From Platerodrilus igneus (taxonomy: Eukaryota > Arthropoda > Insecta > Coleoptera > Lycidae), in the NCBI GenBank assembly GCA_036346225.1, contig JARFIW010000588.1, positions 4,159,501-4,223,500 on the forward strand: DNA of 64,000 nt, in the 5' to 3' direction. A program made the translations under genes and the position numbers. A model generated the notes under the pieces. It was not told the origin of the DNA. It saw nothing but the letters and a program-made list of their open reading frames with translations, and searched no databases. Positions 35,277 to 47,815 of this stretch are shown here, one piece after another. Each line of letters starts with the position of its first letter. Position 1 is the stretch's first letter.

Positions 35277-36006
35277 TTATAAGGTCGATAAAACAGTTTA
35301 CAAAGTATTGCACTTTAGATGGTGATACATTTATATGGTGATAGTTCCTAAAAGTTGGTAATACAGTTACCAAAGTTCATAAGATACATCGCGCAAGCGC
35401 AATGAATAAAGCGAGTGACGCCTCTAGCGGAGGGCAGCGCGAACCCCTTTTACAGGTTTCGCGTAGCCAACTACCATGACGTCACCGATACAAAAGGTAT
35501 GTTGCGCAATAATCAGAAATTTACATAATTAAACAACGATACAAGCAAACAAATTAGCTAATAATCTACTTACATCAAAAATCCGGCATTCGCACAAAGT
35601 TGCGCTAGGGTAGGCCTCTATTGGAGTCCATCCGGCTACATCCCGGAGGGATTAAAGATGGTGATTCCTCCGGAGCTGCTAGCGGGGCATGGTCATCAGG
35701 AGTCGTCTCGCGGTCGTGGAGTGCGGTACGCCTCGAGATGGCTGCAAATTTATCTACCTAATATGTAGGGAGCGGCAGGATCCAGTTTTATAGGGGACGA
35801 CAATAAGATAAAACAGAAGGGAAATCTACATACTAGAGATAAGGCACACTACGATACCTGACCGACCACACACCTTGAAAGTTCGGGCAAAAACAGCCCC
35901 GTTTTAGAGCATCACGGAAACACTTCTCCAACTTTGTCCCCACTCTTTGTCTAGTATTAGTCCAACCCTCTAGGGACACGCACACTGCGCAAATGCACTA
36001 CTATGA
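35277..36006 (-). mobile_element. Truncated LTR, same family as 19317-20084
   Basis: It begins (plus strand) TGGTGATAGT, like the copy at 19317, and shares an ordered run of blocks with it: TACCATGACGTCA, TTAGC/TTAGGTAAT, GGTAGGCCTCTATTG, the CCATC blocks, GGTGATTCC and GTTTTAGAGC. It ends at TGCGCAAATGCACTA. The last 80 bases or so, including TGTTACGTGCC, are missing. The edge carries two TGGTGATAGTT copies 59 bp apart, a small duplication. LINE-B sequence flanks it on both sides, though about 250 bp of LINE is missing there. Confidence 0.7.
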
Positions 36007-37015
36007 CGTACGGAAGTACCGCCTAGTCTATTTAAAATTTTGTACCTCTTTGCATTTTTCATCAATCCATTGCTCTTTAGCTTTCCTGCATTTGCGTAAA
36101 ATTTCTAATATTATGGCTTTGTATCTCTGTTTTCCAGCTTTGTCTGGTCTTTTTTTTGTATTTTTGTCTTTCTTCTATTAAATTCAGTATATCCTTTGTT
36201 ATCTATCCATGGCTTTTTTTGTGTATTCCCCAGAATATCTATGGCCGCCATGGATTTAATGTTGCTCTGTTCTATTTCTACTTCCTTAGTATCAGCATTT
36301 TTTCCCGATATCTTTCAGCAATTCATTTGACATTTTATCAAATCTTTTTTGGATATGTTTATCTTTTAGTTTCTCAAAGTCAAAGTGCCTTTTTCCATTC
36401 CTTTTTTGTTAAATTTTTTTATTTAAGAGTGGCCTTCATAATTATGATGTGGTCAGTGCCTATATCTTGGGTAGCTTCTACAGTCTTTTATTTGATTCCT
36501 AAACTGTTGTCTAACAAGAATGTAATCTATTTGATATCTTCCTATATCTCCCGGCATTTTCCACGTGTATCGTCTTCTAGCATGAAATTGAAATAATACG
36601 TTTGGTATGGTTAAATTGTTGTTTTCACAAAATTCTACCAGCCTAGTTTTCCTGTCGTTTCTTGTGCCTAAACCAAATAAACCTATTACTGCTCCTTCTC
36701 GGCCCTCACCTACCTTTGCATTAAAATTTTCATGTCTTTTTACATATCTTAGTATGTATTTGAGATCTTTGTAGATCCCTTTTACCTCTTCCTCACTGTA
36801 CCTAGAAGTGGGTATGTATACTTGTATTATTACTGTATTTACTGGTTTAGATGAGTACTCTTTTGTTCTTTTGTAGGTAGTTTTCTACAGTGTCCCATCT
36901 TTTTCTCATAACTATTCCCACACCCGAATTCCTTTCCTCTGATCCTATGTCAATTACTCTAAAGTCTCAACTCCTCTGGCCATCGAACTTCGCTGATCCC
37001 TAATATGGGATTTCA
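36007..37015 (-). mobile_element. LINE family B, copy 2, APE endonuclease part
   Basis: On the minus strand, broken frames read GIGSEERNSGVGIVM-like and VIGLFGLG, then a segment of the EFCENNNL type, RRRYTWKMPGDIGRYQIDYI and DHIIIM. These are the ordered motifs of the APE domain of this LINE family. The piece at 36067-36215 is shared with copy 1 (8775-8930). Copy 2 thus spans about 33.3-37.0 kb, interrupted twice. Confidence 0.7.
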
Positions 37016-37084
37016 ATTTTCAAGTTTTATAGCTTACCTACTTGCTCCATACTTATAAAGTATTGATTTTGTTCTGGAAAAACC

Positions 37085-37330
37085 GCTCACTCTATAAAAG
37101 CCTCAACTCCTTCCTCCATCATAGTACGAGAAAGACTGCTGATATCTACACACCAATTCCCCACTCAACTTTATGTAAAAGCTCCTCACCATGCTGTTTC
37201 TTCACACTATAATAAACTACCGACATATTTTAAATCTACCTACACATTCCTCAGATTCAAAACAGTGTTGCCGACTTGGTTACGTAACCATCCTTATTAC
37301 TCGCTTATTCTTTATGGATAAATCTTATTA
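37085..37330 (+). mobile_element. LINE ORF2 C-terminal fragment (unassigned family)
   Basis: One frame reads HHSTRKTADIYTPIPHS. After a shift the next reads SSHYNKLPTYFKSTYTFLRF, then KTVLPTWLRNHPYYSLILYG and a stop. The order H-STR, YNKLP, FK, L-x2-WL, YYS is the usual end of Jockey/CR1-like ORF2 proteins. There is no RT part nearby, so this is a 5'-truncated scrap. Confidence 0.55.
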
Positions 37331-37687
37331 GACAAATTGGAATATTATCATTAAGCAACTAACAAACAATATTCCCGCTCAGGGGTTAAATTTGCACTTT
37401 ACTTGTTTATATGTTGCATTTAATTTTTATTTATTTATATATTTATTGTATTTATTTATATTATATTGACTCATTATTGTGTAAATGTTTCTATAATGTT
37501 TATAACTGTGATAAGTGTAACTACCATTTTTTATATGGTCACAAATATACCTCAATCAATCTATCATTATTGAATTGGATGCATTTGAAAACTTAGTTTT
37601 GCAACGAAGGTATGCTTAGTATAGCTACTTAACTCACAGAATGTCTGATCATAGAACACTTGATTATGTTTTTAAAATAGGTAACCG

Positions 37688-37690
<3 letters not shown>

Positions 37691-37730
<40 letters not shown>
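37691..37730. repeat. (TA)n microsatellite, left of the mariner-like element
   Basis: A pure TA run of about 20 units that abuts the 5' terminal repeat of the mariner-like element. Confidence 0.95.
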
Positions 37731-37733
<3 letters not shown>

Positions 37734-39071
37734 GGTTATTACAAATGAAATAGACAGTTTGGATAGCCTTTAAAAAATCAGACTGGTGTATATTTGAATA
37801 TAGTAAGCGAGATAGGTTTATAGGGAATTTCTTAAAGTTTATGTTGGTACAACTGTTAGGTTGGTACTGCTGTTAAAACAACGACCAGTCTAGCAAAATG
37901 ACCGCTAATAAAGTGGAGAAAGCTTATTGTGTTCTTGAATTAGCCAAAACAAAGTCTGTTACTGTTGTGCAGCGTCATTTCAGAACAAAATACGGTAAAA
38001 CACCACCAACAATGCAATCAATCTATGACTGGTATAAACGTTTCGAAAATAGTGGATGTCTGTGTAAAAGAAAGAGTACTGGAAGACCTCCTGTTACAAA
38101 AGAACAAATCGATAGTGTTTGTGATGTTTATTTACGAAGTCCAAGATAATCGACTACATCAGCAAGTTTAGAATTACAAATTCCTCAACCTACTCTGTGT
38201 AGAAAATTCTGCGAAAACGTTTGAAAATGAAACCGTATAAATTGCAGTTAGTACAAAGTTTAAATGCCGGTGATAAAGTAAATGCGTAACAATTTTGTCT
38301 GGAGATGCAACAATGTCTCGAAAATGATGACACATTCTTTAATCGCCTAATTTTCAGTGACGAATGTACCTTTCACATTAGTGGAAAAGTTAATAGACAT
38401 AATGTAAGGATATGGGGCACAGAAAACCCAAGAGCGACTTTACAACATATATGCGATTCCCCTAAAGTTAACGTGTTTTGCGCTTTATCTCGTGAAAAGG
38501 TTTACGTTCTTTTTTCACGAAGTGTCAATAACCAGAGTAATTTATCTGGACATGTTACACGAATGGTTAATGCCTCAACTACAGGAAGATAGTGATAACT
38601 TCGTTTTTGTATAAGATGGAGCTCCGCCTTACTGGCACTTACAGGTCAGAAAATATCTGGATGAACATCTTCCTAGACGATGGATCGGCCGTGCAAGTGA
38701 GGAAAACCTTGTGCTTAAGCCGTGGCCACCTCGTAGTCCAGATTTAACGCCCTGCAACTATTTCTTATGGGGTTATGTAAAAGACAAAGTTTTCATACCA
38801 CCGCTTCCTGTTGATATCGACGAACTTAAACAACGTATCACAAATACTCTTGCTACAGTTGACCGTTACATGCTTAATAGCATGTGGCAAGAATTCGACT
38901 ACCGTGTTGATATCTGTCGTGTTACCAAAGGTGCACACATTGAACATTTGTAAAAATTTTAAATAAAAACTTAATCATTTCTTCTTTATAATCATATAAG
39001 TAATAACCTTAACTTTTCAAAAATAAACTTTCTATAACCTATCCAAACTGTCTATTTCATTTGTAATAACC

Positions 39072-39074
<3 letters not shown>
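37731..39074 (+). mobile_element. Mariner/Tc1-like DNA transposon, complete ends
   Basis: Perfect 36-bp terminal inverted repeats lie at 37731-37766 and 39039-39074, starting CAGGGTTATTACAAATGAAA. TA dinucleotides flank both sides, here as long (TA)n runs. The element is 1,344 bp and encodes a broken mariner-like transposase. The size, the TA target and the inverted repeats agree with the IS630/Tc1/mariner superfamily. Confidence 0.93.
37898..38953 (+). pseudogene. Mariner-like transposase pseudogene
   Basis: The first frame (37898-38146) has the helix-turn-helix region (HFRTKYGKTPPTMQSIYDWY, GCLCKRKSTGRPPV) and ends at an in-frame TAA. It continues as SASLELQIPQPTL and, after a shift, LRKRLKMKPYKLQLVQ, stop, QFCLEMQQCLEN. 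Then come FSDECTFHISGKVNRHNVRI (first catalytic Asp), DGAPPYWHLQVRKYL (second) and WPPRSPDLTPCNYFLWGYVK. In relatives this last motif reads CD at the third catalytic position, while this copy has CN. The C-terminus (ICRVTKGAHIEHL) is intact. At least three stops or shifts plus the changed catalytic residue make it inactive. Confidence 0.9.

Positions 39075-39117
<43 letters not shown>
39075..39117. repeat. (TA)n microsatellite, right of the mariner-like element
   Basis: A TA run directly after the 3' terminal repeat. With 37691-37730 it represents the split target tract. Confidence 0.95.
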
Positions 39118-39119
<2 letters not shown>

Positions 39120-40377
39120 TACCACCCTGGGAGGGGTGTTAGTATATTTTTAAAATTAAGACTTATGACTTTAGAACAAGTAATAATAAACACTTTAAGT
39201 TTTTCAAGTACTTAGATCAACAGTATAATGACAATTTCCAATATTACCACCACTTGCTTACTCAAGTTGAAGCAGAATAAATACCTCTACTCACCACCAC
39301 GATGAATAATCTTGTTCACTACTTACTGCTTACTATATTGCTAAATTACCGGCTAACTTTATTCTGAGCCTAAGTCCCATACACCTCAGCGGATCCATCG
39401 GCCCTATAAAAGTACACAAAAATATAAAGCAATAAAGATTCGGATTGGCCTGTGGTATCTTTTACTCTTTTCTAATAATCACTATTAACATTTAATTTGT
39501 AAATTTCATAAACAAAATATCAAAGGCCAAGTGCATGCATTTGGGGAACATTAATCATATAAATATATTACGATACCAAACATGTTTTAATTCGGTGACA
39601 CCTTGATGTAAGTACAATAACCTCGGCTCAGGATCAACTTAGCAGATACGCTACGAAATCCCACGAACCTTATGATTTGTGTCGTGTACCACTTCTGCTC
39701 CTGGTGATAGAAATAAGGATAATTAGGATCTCCCCTATGTAGCACTTTCCCAAGAAGATAACTTCCAAAATTGAACCAACGATGACTCAATAAGTTCTTA
39801 ATACCAAACTCCAATTTTCGAATAACGAAAATTAAATGTAGTTAATTCAACCAGAATTACGATTAAAATACAATACAAATACAACTGATAACACGATTCT
39901 AAATGAAAACCACACCTGTCACATAGTCGTCGTTAATTTTAAGAAGGATTCAAATTACTCTAAATATTGTTTTATACTTAATAAAAATATGGAACAAACT
40001 TGTACCCTATTGAAAAACTATTTCCAAACTCGATACTCCTTAAAGAAGACTGAATATAATTTCTTACAGATATGCGAAAATTGAATTTAATGAAATTATT
40101 TTACAGACGCCACTGTTGATTGTTAAAAGCTAATCTATCAACATTATTACCTATTATACCCATCGCGCAATAACTTCAACTACAAATTTAAAACACAATG
40201 GCATTGATGAATCTAAACAGACGTAACTCTACAAAATTGTAAACCTGAATCGTATTTGAAATTAATTTAACTATTTGTATAGTCTACACAAACTACTTTA
40301 GAAATTTATTGTAAATTATATACCTATTTTATATACACAAATAATTACCATCACCTCTTGTACAATTATTAAACACG

Positions 40378-40379
<2 letters not shown>
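39118..40379. other. Intron 1 sequence, nothing recognised
   Basis: AT-rich. The minus frame 39587-39814 has no known motif. Confidence 0.4.
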
Positions 40380-40430
<51 letters not shown>

Positions 40431-40465
40431 AAACCATGTACAGAACGATTGCTAAATCGGGCTGT

Positions 40466-40510
<45 letters not shown>
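40380..40510. repeat. Two (TA)n tracts separated by a 40-bp unique segment
   Basis: TA runs lie at about 40380-40428 and 40469-40508. The minus-strand frame made of IYIYIY repeats is an artefact of these. Confidence 0.9.
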
Positions 40511-40511
<1 letters not shown>

Positions 40512-40715
40512 GCCGTGTTATTTTCATTAGGATCAACGAGCCCCTACGATGGGTGTCATAAAGTGATGTGTTACTCCAGCCCCACGATTGGGTAATCATA
40601 AAATGCTGTGATATTTCAGCCCCACGATTTGGGTCTATCATAAAATCCTGTGTTATCCCCTTTATATTATGTTCCGCGATTTGGGCGTAATAAAATGCTG
40701 TGATATTTTATTTGC
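40511..40715. repeat. Degenerate minisatellite, unit about 40-60 bp
   Basis: Four to five imperfect units carry CCCCACGATTTGGGT followed by ATCATAAAATGCTGTGATAT. Variants include CCCCTACGATGGGTGTCATA and TCCGCGATTTGGGCGTAATA. It adjoins the TA tracts. Confidence 0.7.
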
Positions 40716-42360
40716 CCATTTGATCAATCAAGCATCTATGATGTGAAATGTTAAGTTATGGATTCTCTTTGCCTCAACTAGCTGATTCAATTAAATAAAG
40801 CAATTCTACAATACACAATATAATGATTAAATATTTACAACTTTTAAAATCTTTGCCTTTTCAGAATATTAACATGTACCAGATTTAAGAAATTGAAGCC
40901 AGCAAAACTAGCCTTTTTGTTCATACTTAGAGGCCTTTTGAAACGTTTCAAGATGCCTATTACCTTTCATAAATTGATCATTGAAACTACTGTTTTGTTG
41001 ACTCTTACATATACGAAAAATATTAAATTAAAACAGTTTTCAGTAATAAATTATATCAATATCGCTAACCTGGAATGGTTCTGTAGTTCCTCTGCATCCC
41101 CCAAGAATTTTCGTGCCAAGTCTGAATATTTAGAGTCGAATTTGGAAGTCGACATCAAAACCAACATACTCTCCAAATCGTTATTAGAATCCAATTCCAT
41201 AAATTAAAATCCCATTTAAGATTCAATTTGAATATCAGTAAATAAAAGATTTTCCATGTCCGTAATTAACAAGACAGTAATAGAACATTTACCATGTCAG
41301 TGTTTAACAAGAAGTAATTACTAAAAAGTAATTAACCAGAGTAATTACAGGAAGTAATTAACAGGATTTTTCCATGTCAGTATTAAAAGAGCCCTGTTTT
41401 ATTTATGTTCGAAATGTATTTTTATTAAGTCGTTATTTACTTACGTCTATAATAGATCGGCTCACACTTGCACAATTTGTACACTTTTCGAAATGATTTT
41501 AATTTACTTTCGTCTCACTGGATACGTAAATAATTTAGCACTTTAGAGTATCGTCGTAGCCCAGTTTAAAATGTATACTAAACTCGTCGCTCATTCCTTA
41601 TCGTATTTAAGGCCGTACCTCTTTTGTTTTCCATTCGTTTATTCACGTGTTGGGACGACACCTTTTACCTTTATCTTTGTGTATTCCGGGAATTTTACCA
41701 ATTGTTTAGTTCAAATATTCGAATGAATGCTTGACTTGTCACGTATTACACTCACCTACCATAGTATTTAATTTGAGAAATCCCACGAATTTCCGTTTAT
41801 TTAATCACGTATTCATTGTTTATTACTTATTCTAATCTAAATCGAAATAATCTGTTGTCAGTTTATTTCCTAGTTAATATTGGATTTTTAAAAAATGTAA
41901 TTCTTTATGTCATGTACGATTTTCAAATAATGCATAATTTCTACTGCGTATACGGTGATATTTTTAACGCATTTGTTAAATATTTATCAAGCCAATTCAT
42001 ATAGGTTTTCCTTTGATTTAATTTTGATGCATTTTGTTACGTTTTCAAATCTTATCTTAACTTGTAACTACTCTTGGATATTTCTATTTCTTATGCGTTT
42101 AATCTCATGTATTTTTATATACAGTGTGCTCTCAACTAACAATATGTATAGTGACCTATTTACTCTTTTAATATCTGTAATTATGTGCTTTTGTTAACTG
42201 GAAGTTTTTTTTATTTATTCTACGACCCCTGTGACTTAACCTACCCCTAAACTACCCTATAATTATAGCATTAAATATATTTATTTATTTATTTATTTAT
42301 TTAGTCACTTAATATATTATAATTAATTTTTATAAATTATTAATGTTATTAATTTAGTAG
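40716..42360. other. End of intron 1; only a (TTTA)n tract seen
   Basis: AT-rich sequence with a (TTTA)n run at 42278-42302, possibly the tail of an antisense LINE whose body I cannot recognise. Short AGTAATTA repeats occur at 41310-41370. The BDP1 exon 2 acceptor ends this stretch. Confidence 0.45.
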
Positions 42361-43619
42361 GTAAAGTGAAATCTGAAGAGGAAGATGTTGAAATTGTATG
42401 TAAACAAAAAACCTTAGATGATATAGACCAAATAACTAACACACCAAGGTTAAGTATTACCAGAAGACCTCTTATTAGACCTGTATTAAGCAGAAAATTA
42501 CTAACAAAAGTTGGCCCAAAGGTTTCTATTTCTACAACGTCTCAATTGTCTGATGATAATTGTGTTTTGGACTTACCACAACAAATGTTGCAGGATTCTA
42601 GTGATCAACAGTCCACTTCGTGTTTTGACATAATGCAAGCAGACATTGTCATACCAGGTGCAATGGTGAAGGACGATACTGATCAAGTAGTTAATCAAGA
42701 CCTTGTAATTCCAGCATCTTACAGCAGCTACTCAGACCCTGTACATTTAAAATTCGTTAACAAAACAACTAACGAGTGTAATATAAATTCTTATAAGAAT
42801 AATCAACAAATTAAATTTCAGTTAGGTGTCAGCGAAAGTGATGATATGAATACAAATTGTAATGAATCTGAAATTGAATTGCAAAAATGGTATGTAGCTA
42901 AAAATGATGAGAGTATGCTTACAAGTCATATCGATAATGTCATTGCCGAACTAGATATTGATTCTCGAATGGAAGTGCGAATGAAAGTACAAGATGATGT
43001 GAATATGGTTAACATTACAGATCTGTCTGATTTGCACAGTGATTTTATAAATGATAAAAGTAATTGTAAAGTTGAAAATGATACTTCCAGTAATACAAAG
43101 TTAACCGATACGAAACCAAAACCCTCCAGACGAATCTTTTCTAAATCTATTTTAAACAAAAAATTACTAATACAAAGAAAACAGGAATATATTAAAAATG
43201 AAGATCCTAAAGTAGAAGATACTGAAACTAACGATGTCTTAAATATTGCGCGTCTTCCACAAGAAGTGACTTTTGATTCACAGTCTGATATCCTACAACT
43301 TAGTGAGTTGGAAATCGCTTCAACAAATGAACAGGAAAGTGGCGATTCAAATCTGTTTGTTAAACCATCGGTTAATCTTATGGTAACAAACGAGAATGGT
43401 GCAAATCAAGTTTTTGATGACAATTACCACAACCAGCGGGAAGAACTAGAGTGTGATTCAGAGCAAATTACACCACCTCCTAATCCTGTCAAGATGATGG
43501 GTAGAGGACGCATTAAAGCGGTACCTTATTTAGGTCGACGTAGGGTTAGTTCATCTCTTTATGGAAGTGCAAGTGAGTCAGAGGATGATGTATGCAGAAA
43601 ACGAAGTAGGACTGATTCG
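42361..43619 (+). CDS. BDP1: BDP1, exon 2: acidic linker with two more basic boxes
   Basis: The acceptor TTTAGTAG precedes 42361. Two bases complete the Gly codon begun in exon 1, then K-V-K-S-E-E-E-D-V-E follows, so the phase fits exactly. The exon encodes residues 781-1200. Basic boxes related to those of exon 1 recur: RRPLIRPVLSRKLL (R815) and RRIFSKSILNKKLL (R1037), separated by acidic, Ser/Asn-rich sequence. Near the end KMMGRGRIKAVPYLGRRR and an SESEDD acidic run are seen. The exon closes at a GTATGA donor (43620), phase 0. There is no internal stop. I recognise no folded domain here. The repeated boxes tie this exon to exon 1 across a 26-kb intron. Confidence 0.88.
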
Positions 43620-43669
43620 GTATGAATCTAATTTTAAATTCGCTGAATGTATTTCACATATAATTACAG

Positions 43670-43905
43670 GCATCTTCCACAAGTGGCATACAAGAGTTAA
43701 ATGATAGTAAAATATTTGATGGTATGGAAGAATGGAAAGATATTAAATGTGCAGTTCCAAGGAAATGTATACGTTCAGAACAATCTCGTAAAGTAGCTGA
43801 GGCAAGGCGAACTTTTTTGCAAAAGTTTGGTAATAGGGTTCCTGATAAACAAAATCTTACTATGATGGATTTAATCTATTATAATCCATGTACAGAACCA
43901 ATGAG
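43670..43905 (+). CDS. BDP1: BDP1, exon 3: conserved segment before the SANT domain
   Basis: This exon is joined to exon 2 by a 50-bp intron (43620-43669, GT...ATTACAG) in phase 0. It encodes residues 1201-1278. The end of the exon, LTMMDLIYYNPCTEPM, matches the conserved BDP1 segment [LM]T[ML]RDLIYYxPxxNPM that precedes the SANT-containing core. The helical, basic stretch before it (RSEQSRKVAEARRTFLQKFG) corresponds to the conserved helix in that region. The donor is GTATGT at 43906, leaving two bases (AG) that are completed by a T in exon 4 to give Ser. Reading on into the intron would add only 12 residues before a stop. Confidence 0.9.
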
Positions 43906-44126
43906 GTATGTAAAACTTGTTATTTTTTTTGCTTTTATATAATTCGTGTTTCGTATTAAGGTCTTAAGTAAAAAATTGGCATATCTAAATAAAGCGTTGG
44001 ACTTAATTCCACACTTCATTCTCTTTCGTTTGGTACTAAGAACTTATGTCTAACACATACCGTTTGTACTTTATAAATTGATCCAGAGGTGGTAAGTCAG
44101 ATAATTGCTCATATTGTGGTATTAAA

Positions 44127-45285
44127 GTGATGTTCAAAATGGCGGGTGATGAACTGACACGGCCTGACGACGGAGGCAAAACTTTGTGTAATGTATGCAA
44201 TAGGGTGCAACTGGTGGCCCTAGGTGTGTACAGTGCAAAAATTGTAAGTCAATATTTCATAGAAGTTGTGCGGAACAAAAAAAGTAAAATCATTGATGAA
44301 AATTACGTGATTTGTTGTCAAAATGAGGATCGTCCAACTTCGGAAATTAACGCAGATGCTCATGAAATACACAATGTTTATGACATCGTAAGTGTGCAAA
44401 AGGAGCTAATTTTATCATTACGTAGTGAAATCAATTTACTAATTGAAAACACAACACTTCTAAAAGAAAAAATTTCTCTACTACAATCTGAAATTCACAA
44501 ATTTAAGTCGCAATTTGGCGTTAAACAAAATCCTTATGATGCAATGGCCTCTAAAGATAAAGGAAGTGCACATGCAGCGTTACAGCAGTTTAATGATATG
44601 TCACGGCCACCTGCCAAGCAACGAGTTTATGATGTGAATAAGCAGACATACTTGCCGCGTTACTGTGTATCTATTACTACTGACAATACTAATAATAGCC
44701 AGGAACGTCCTAAACTTTGGTCATTGCGAAAGCATGAAAATATACAACAGGAAATTATGACATCCATCATTAACCTAATTGATGATAAGGTGAGTTTGAA
44801 GGGGTAAAAATAATAATAAAAATAAAAATATTAAACGCCACCAGCACAATGGTGATCGTAAAAATAATCTCTTCACCACAGGGGGGTAACCAATCTAACA
44901 ATCCTCCTTGCAATATAAATACAAAGGAGAATGAAAATGTGTTTATGAAGCAAAATTCTACAGTGGATAATAACCCTTTGAAACGAAAATTTATTATAGT
45001 GGGTGACAATGCTGAATCTGATATTCAGGGGATAGTAAAACCTTCGTTTGTATTTATAACCAGAGTTGACCCTAAATACAATAGTGATGATATTAAAAAA
45101 CATCTGCAGAAACATTCAGTGGAAGCAATCTCCTGTGAAGAGTTGGCAACAAAATTTAATCATTACAAGTCATTTAAGGCTGCAGTACACAAACATTCCT
45201 GGGAAAAAATTTTATAATCAAACAATTTGGGGTAATAATATACTTGTTAAACCATTCAGAACTAAAAATACACCTAAACATTTTT
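44127..45285 (+). pseudogene. LINE D ORF1 (PHD-like finger, coiled coil, C-terminal domain), broken
   Basis: The frame 44127-44807 holds part of the cysteine motif and a heptad-rich segment (ILSLRSEINLLIENTTLLKE, KISLLQSEIHKFK), as expected for a trimerising ORF1 protein. After stops, 44849-45217 contains PSFVFITRVDPKYNSDDIKK and LATKFNHYKSFKAAV, a C-terminal RNA-binding-like fold common in such ORF1 proteins. The last residues (IWGNNILVKPFR) are in a shifted frame. Confidence 0.7.
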
Positions 45286-45359
45286 AATAAATTCCGACCA
45301 ATCGACTAATATAGTCGACTTATTAAAGATGACTTATTTCATGAATCTATAGATGTAGA

Positions 45360-45985
45360 TCTAAATATTTTATGTTTAAATATTCAATCCTTGGAAAATG
45401 AGTTAAATTGCAATGTACTATTCCTAAATGAGTTAAAATTTTAAACGAGATGAATTTAAATTTTTAAAACTAAATAGTTTAATTCCTATATCATTTTTTG
45501 CTAGACCAACTCGCTTGTGGAGGGGTGTAGCAATCTTAGTAGATGAATTAACTTTAAATCTGTCCACCCATGTGGAATCAATTAGTCGACATTCAATTGA
45601 AACACATGTGGAAGTATGTGCGGTCTATTTCAAATCTCTTAAATTAACATTAGTAAACATATACAGGCTACCCAGTGGTTCGTTTGGATATATTTTTTGT
45701 TAATATGGAGAAAATATTCAAAGACTGCAATAACTTGTGTTACCAAAATGTAATAATTTGTGGCAACTTTAACGTTCATTTTGGAAGTACTAAAGAGGAT
45801 GTCATTTTTTTAATTGATTTCTTTGCAGCATATGGTCTGCATCCGATTAATTTTATAGCCACCAGAAATAATAGTTGTTTAGACAATATCTTCACAAATA
45901 TCTCTGGATTATCGTGCAAGGTAATTAATACTGGTCTATCAGATCATATGCATTATTTACACAGGTTGAAAGTACCTTGAATATT
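45360..45985 (+). pseudogene. LINE D APE endonuclease, broken
   Basis: It reads LNILCLNIQSL, FLNELK, RGVAILVDEL, KLTLVNIYRLPSGSF, then after a shift NVIICGNFNVHFG, NSCLDNIFTNISG and GLSDHMHYLHRLKV. The GxFNVxF and SDH motifs of APE-type endonucleases are present, but two frame breaks and an early stop disrupt it. Confidence 0.8.
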
Positions 45986-46821
45986 GTTTCTGGAGTGCAA
46001 GTGGTTTCGTCCAATCACTACTCGGGGTACATTGAGCTTTTATAACTACCTCGCACAAGTTAATTGGAAATTTGTAGATGATTCTTTGTTGGGTTTAAAT
46101 GTTAAGTTTGGTCGTTTTTTATGTATTATTCTGTCAGCTTTTGAAGCTAATTTTCCATTAAAATATGTTAAAGATTTTGGTAAAAAAATCGAATCCGACT
46201 GTTACCTGGTTATCTGAGGATCTAAAAAGAATGTGTGATACTTATTTAATGTATATAGATTTGTATAACGCGTCACCAAATGATACCCTAAAAATCTTGA
46301 TGAACAAGTTTAAATCTGATTATAGAAAGGCGTTGAAAAAGGCTAAACTTCACGCACATGATAGTTTTATTTTAAACTCAGTTAATAGCAACAAGAGTAA
46401 GTGGCAAATCATTAACGAAAAAAAGTGATCTGTCAGTAGTGATACTACTGATACAAGTTTAACTACTGAGGATTTCAATCATTTCTTTATTGATTCAGTT
46501 ACCAATCTTACATTGGAAAAAGCTCAAGAGGATATTAATTCTATCGTAATCCATGATTCAACAAATACATCATTTCTGAATGATAAATTTGCTTTTAAAG
46601 AGGTCTCGTGTGGACACACGAGGGATATAATAATGGCTATGAAAAACAAAAATTTTAAAGATTATTAGGGGCTATAAATTCTGCTGAACAAAAGTATTAC
46701 TGATGTTATTTTAATACCACTAACTACGCTTATTAATTATGCAATTAGAGATTCAATTTTCCCAAATGCACTAAAGGTATCCAAAGTCGTTCCTATTCAT
46801 AAAAGAGGCACACTCAATAAT

Positions 46822-47815
46822 ATGAACAATTATCGGCCAATTTCTCTTGTGCCTATTTTTTCAAAAATTTTTGAATCTATTATAAAGACTCAAATAATTG
46901 ATTTTCTTGATGATAATAACGTACTATGTCCGCAGCAATTTGGTTTTAGAAAAAATAAGTCAACCTCTGATGCAATAATAACTCTGCTTAAGCAGATTAC
47001 GAGCACTTTTGATAAACGTGAGTTTATGTTGGTTAACTTGTACGATTTGACAAAAGCTTTTGATTTTATAAATCACAATATTCTGGTTGAGAAGTTGGGG
47101 CTGTTGCATTTTGACTATTCTGGTATTAAATTAATTCAGTCGTATCTTTCTGAACCCTATCAATGTGTTTACTATAACAACAAAGTTTCCAACTTGCAGA
47201 ATGTTCCTCATGGGGTCCCACAAGGTTCTGTGCTGGGGCATCTGCTTTTCCTATGTTTTATTAACGATTTTCCTTCAACTTGTGACTTGGAGAATGTGAT
47301 ACTTTATGCAGATGACACCACTGTATATTACCAACATAAAGACATGGAGCAGCTTCTGCAGAAGAGCAATGTCTGTTCGAGCATCATCCAAAACTGGTTT
47401 ATCCATAATAAATTAACTTTAAACAATGATAAATCTGAATAGATTTTATTTTCTTTAAAAAATACTATTGAATGAGAGAAGCACAGTGTTAAATATCTTG
47501 GGGTTCATTTTGATAACACCTTAAGTTGGGAGACACATTGTAATTTTCTTGTCAAAAAACTTTGTCATACTATTTCCTTTATTAAACCTTTAAAAAATGC
47601 AGTCTCATTAGATGTATTGAAAACAGTTTACTTTGCCTTCTTTCATTCCAGTGTTGCTTATGCGATCAATGCATGGTGTCATTCCCCCGCAAGCAATCGA
47701 ATTTTTGGCTTGCAACGCAAAGTTATTCATGTTATAGCTAATATTGCTTACCGTGAGGATTGTCGTACTTATTTTATGAGGCACAACATTTTAACTGTGC
47801 CTTGAATCAACATAT
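46822..47815 (+). pseudogene. LINE D reverse transcriptase, mostly open
   Basis: The 206-residue frame 46822-47442 has NNYRPISLVPIFSKIFESII, QFGFRKNKSTSDAI, LYDLTKAFDFINH (the usual D in F-x-D is retained as YDLTKAF), VPQGSVLGHLLFLCFINDF and ILYADDTTVYY with YADD intact. After two stops, VKYLGVHFDNTLSWETH continues, and 47617-47805 has the C-terminal part. An upstream linker (46165-46428) precedes it in another frame. Confidence 0.88.

Noticed and set aside
37691..40510. CRISPR-like or regulatory arrays
   Set aside because: The regular spacing comes from simple (TA)n and short minisatellites in a eukaryotic intron. No repeat-spacer structure exists.
40369..40641. Minus-strand 90-residue frame rich in IYIYIY
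   Set aside because: It is a translation of (TA)n microsatellites.
44127..47815. A host gene in BDP1 intron 3
   Set aside because: The ordered ORF1, APE and RT motifs and the A-rich tail identify a LINE.
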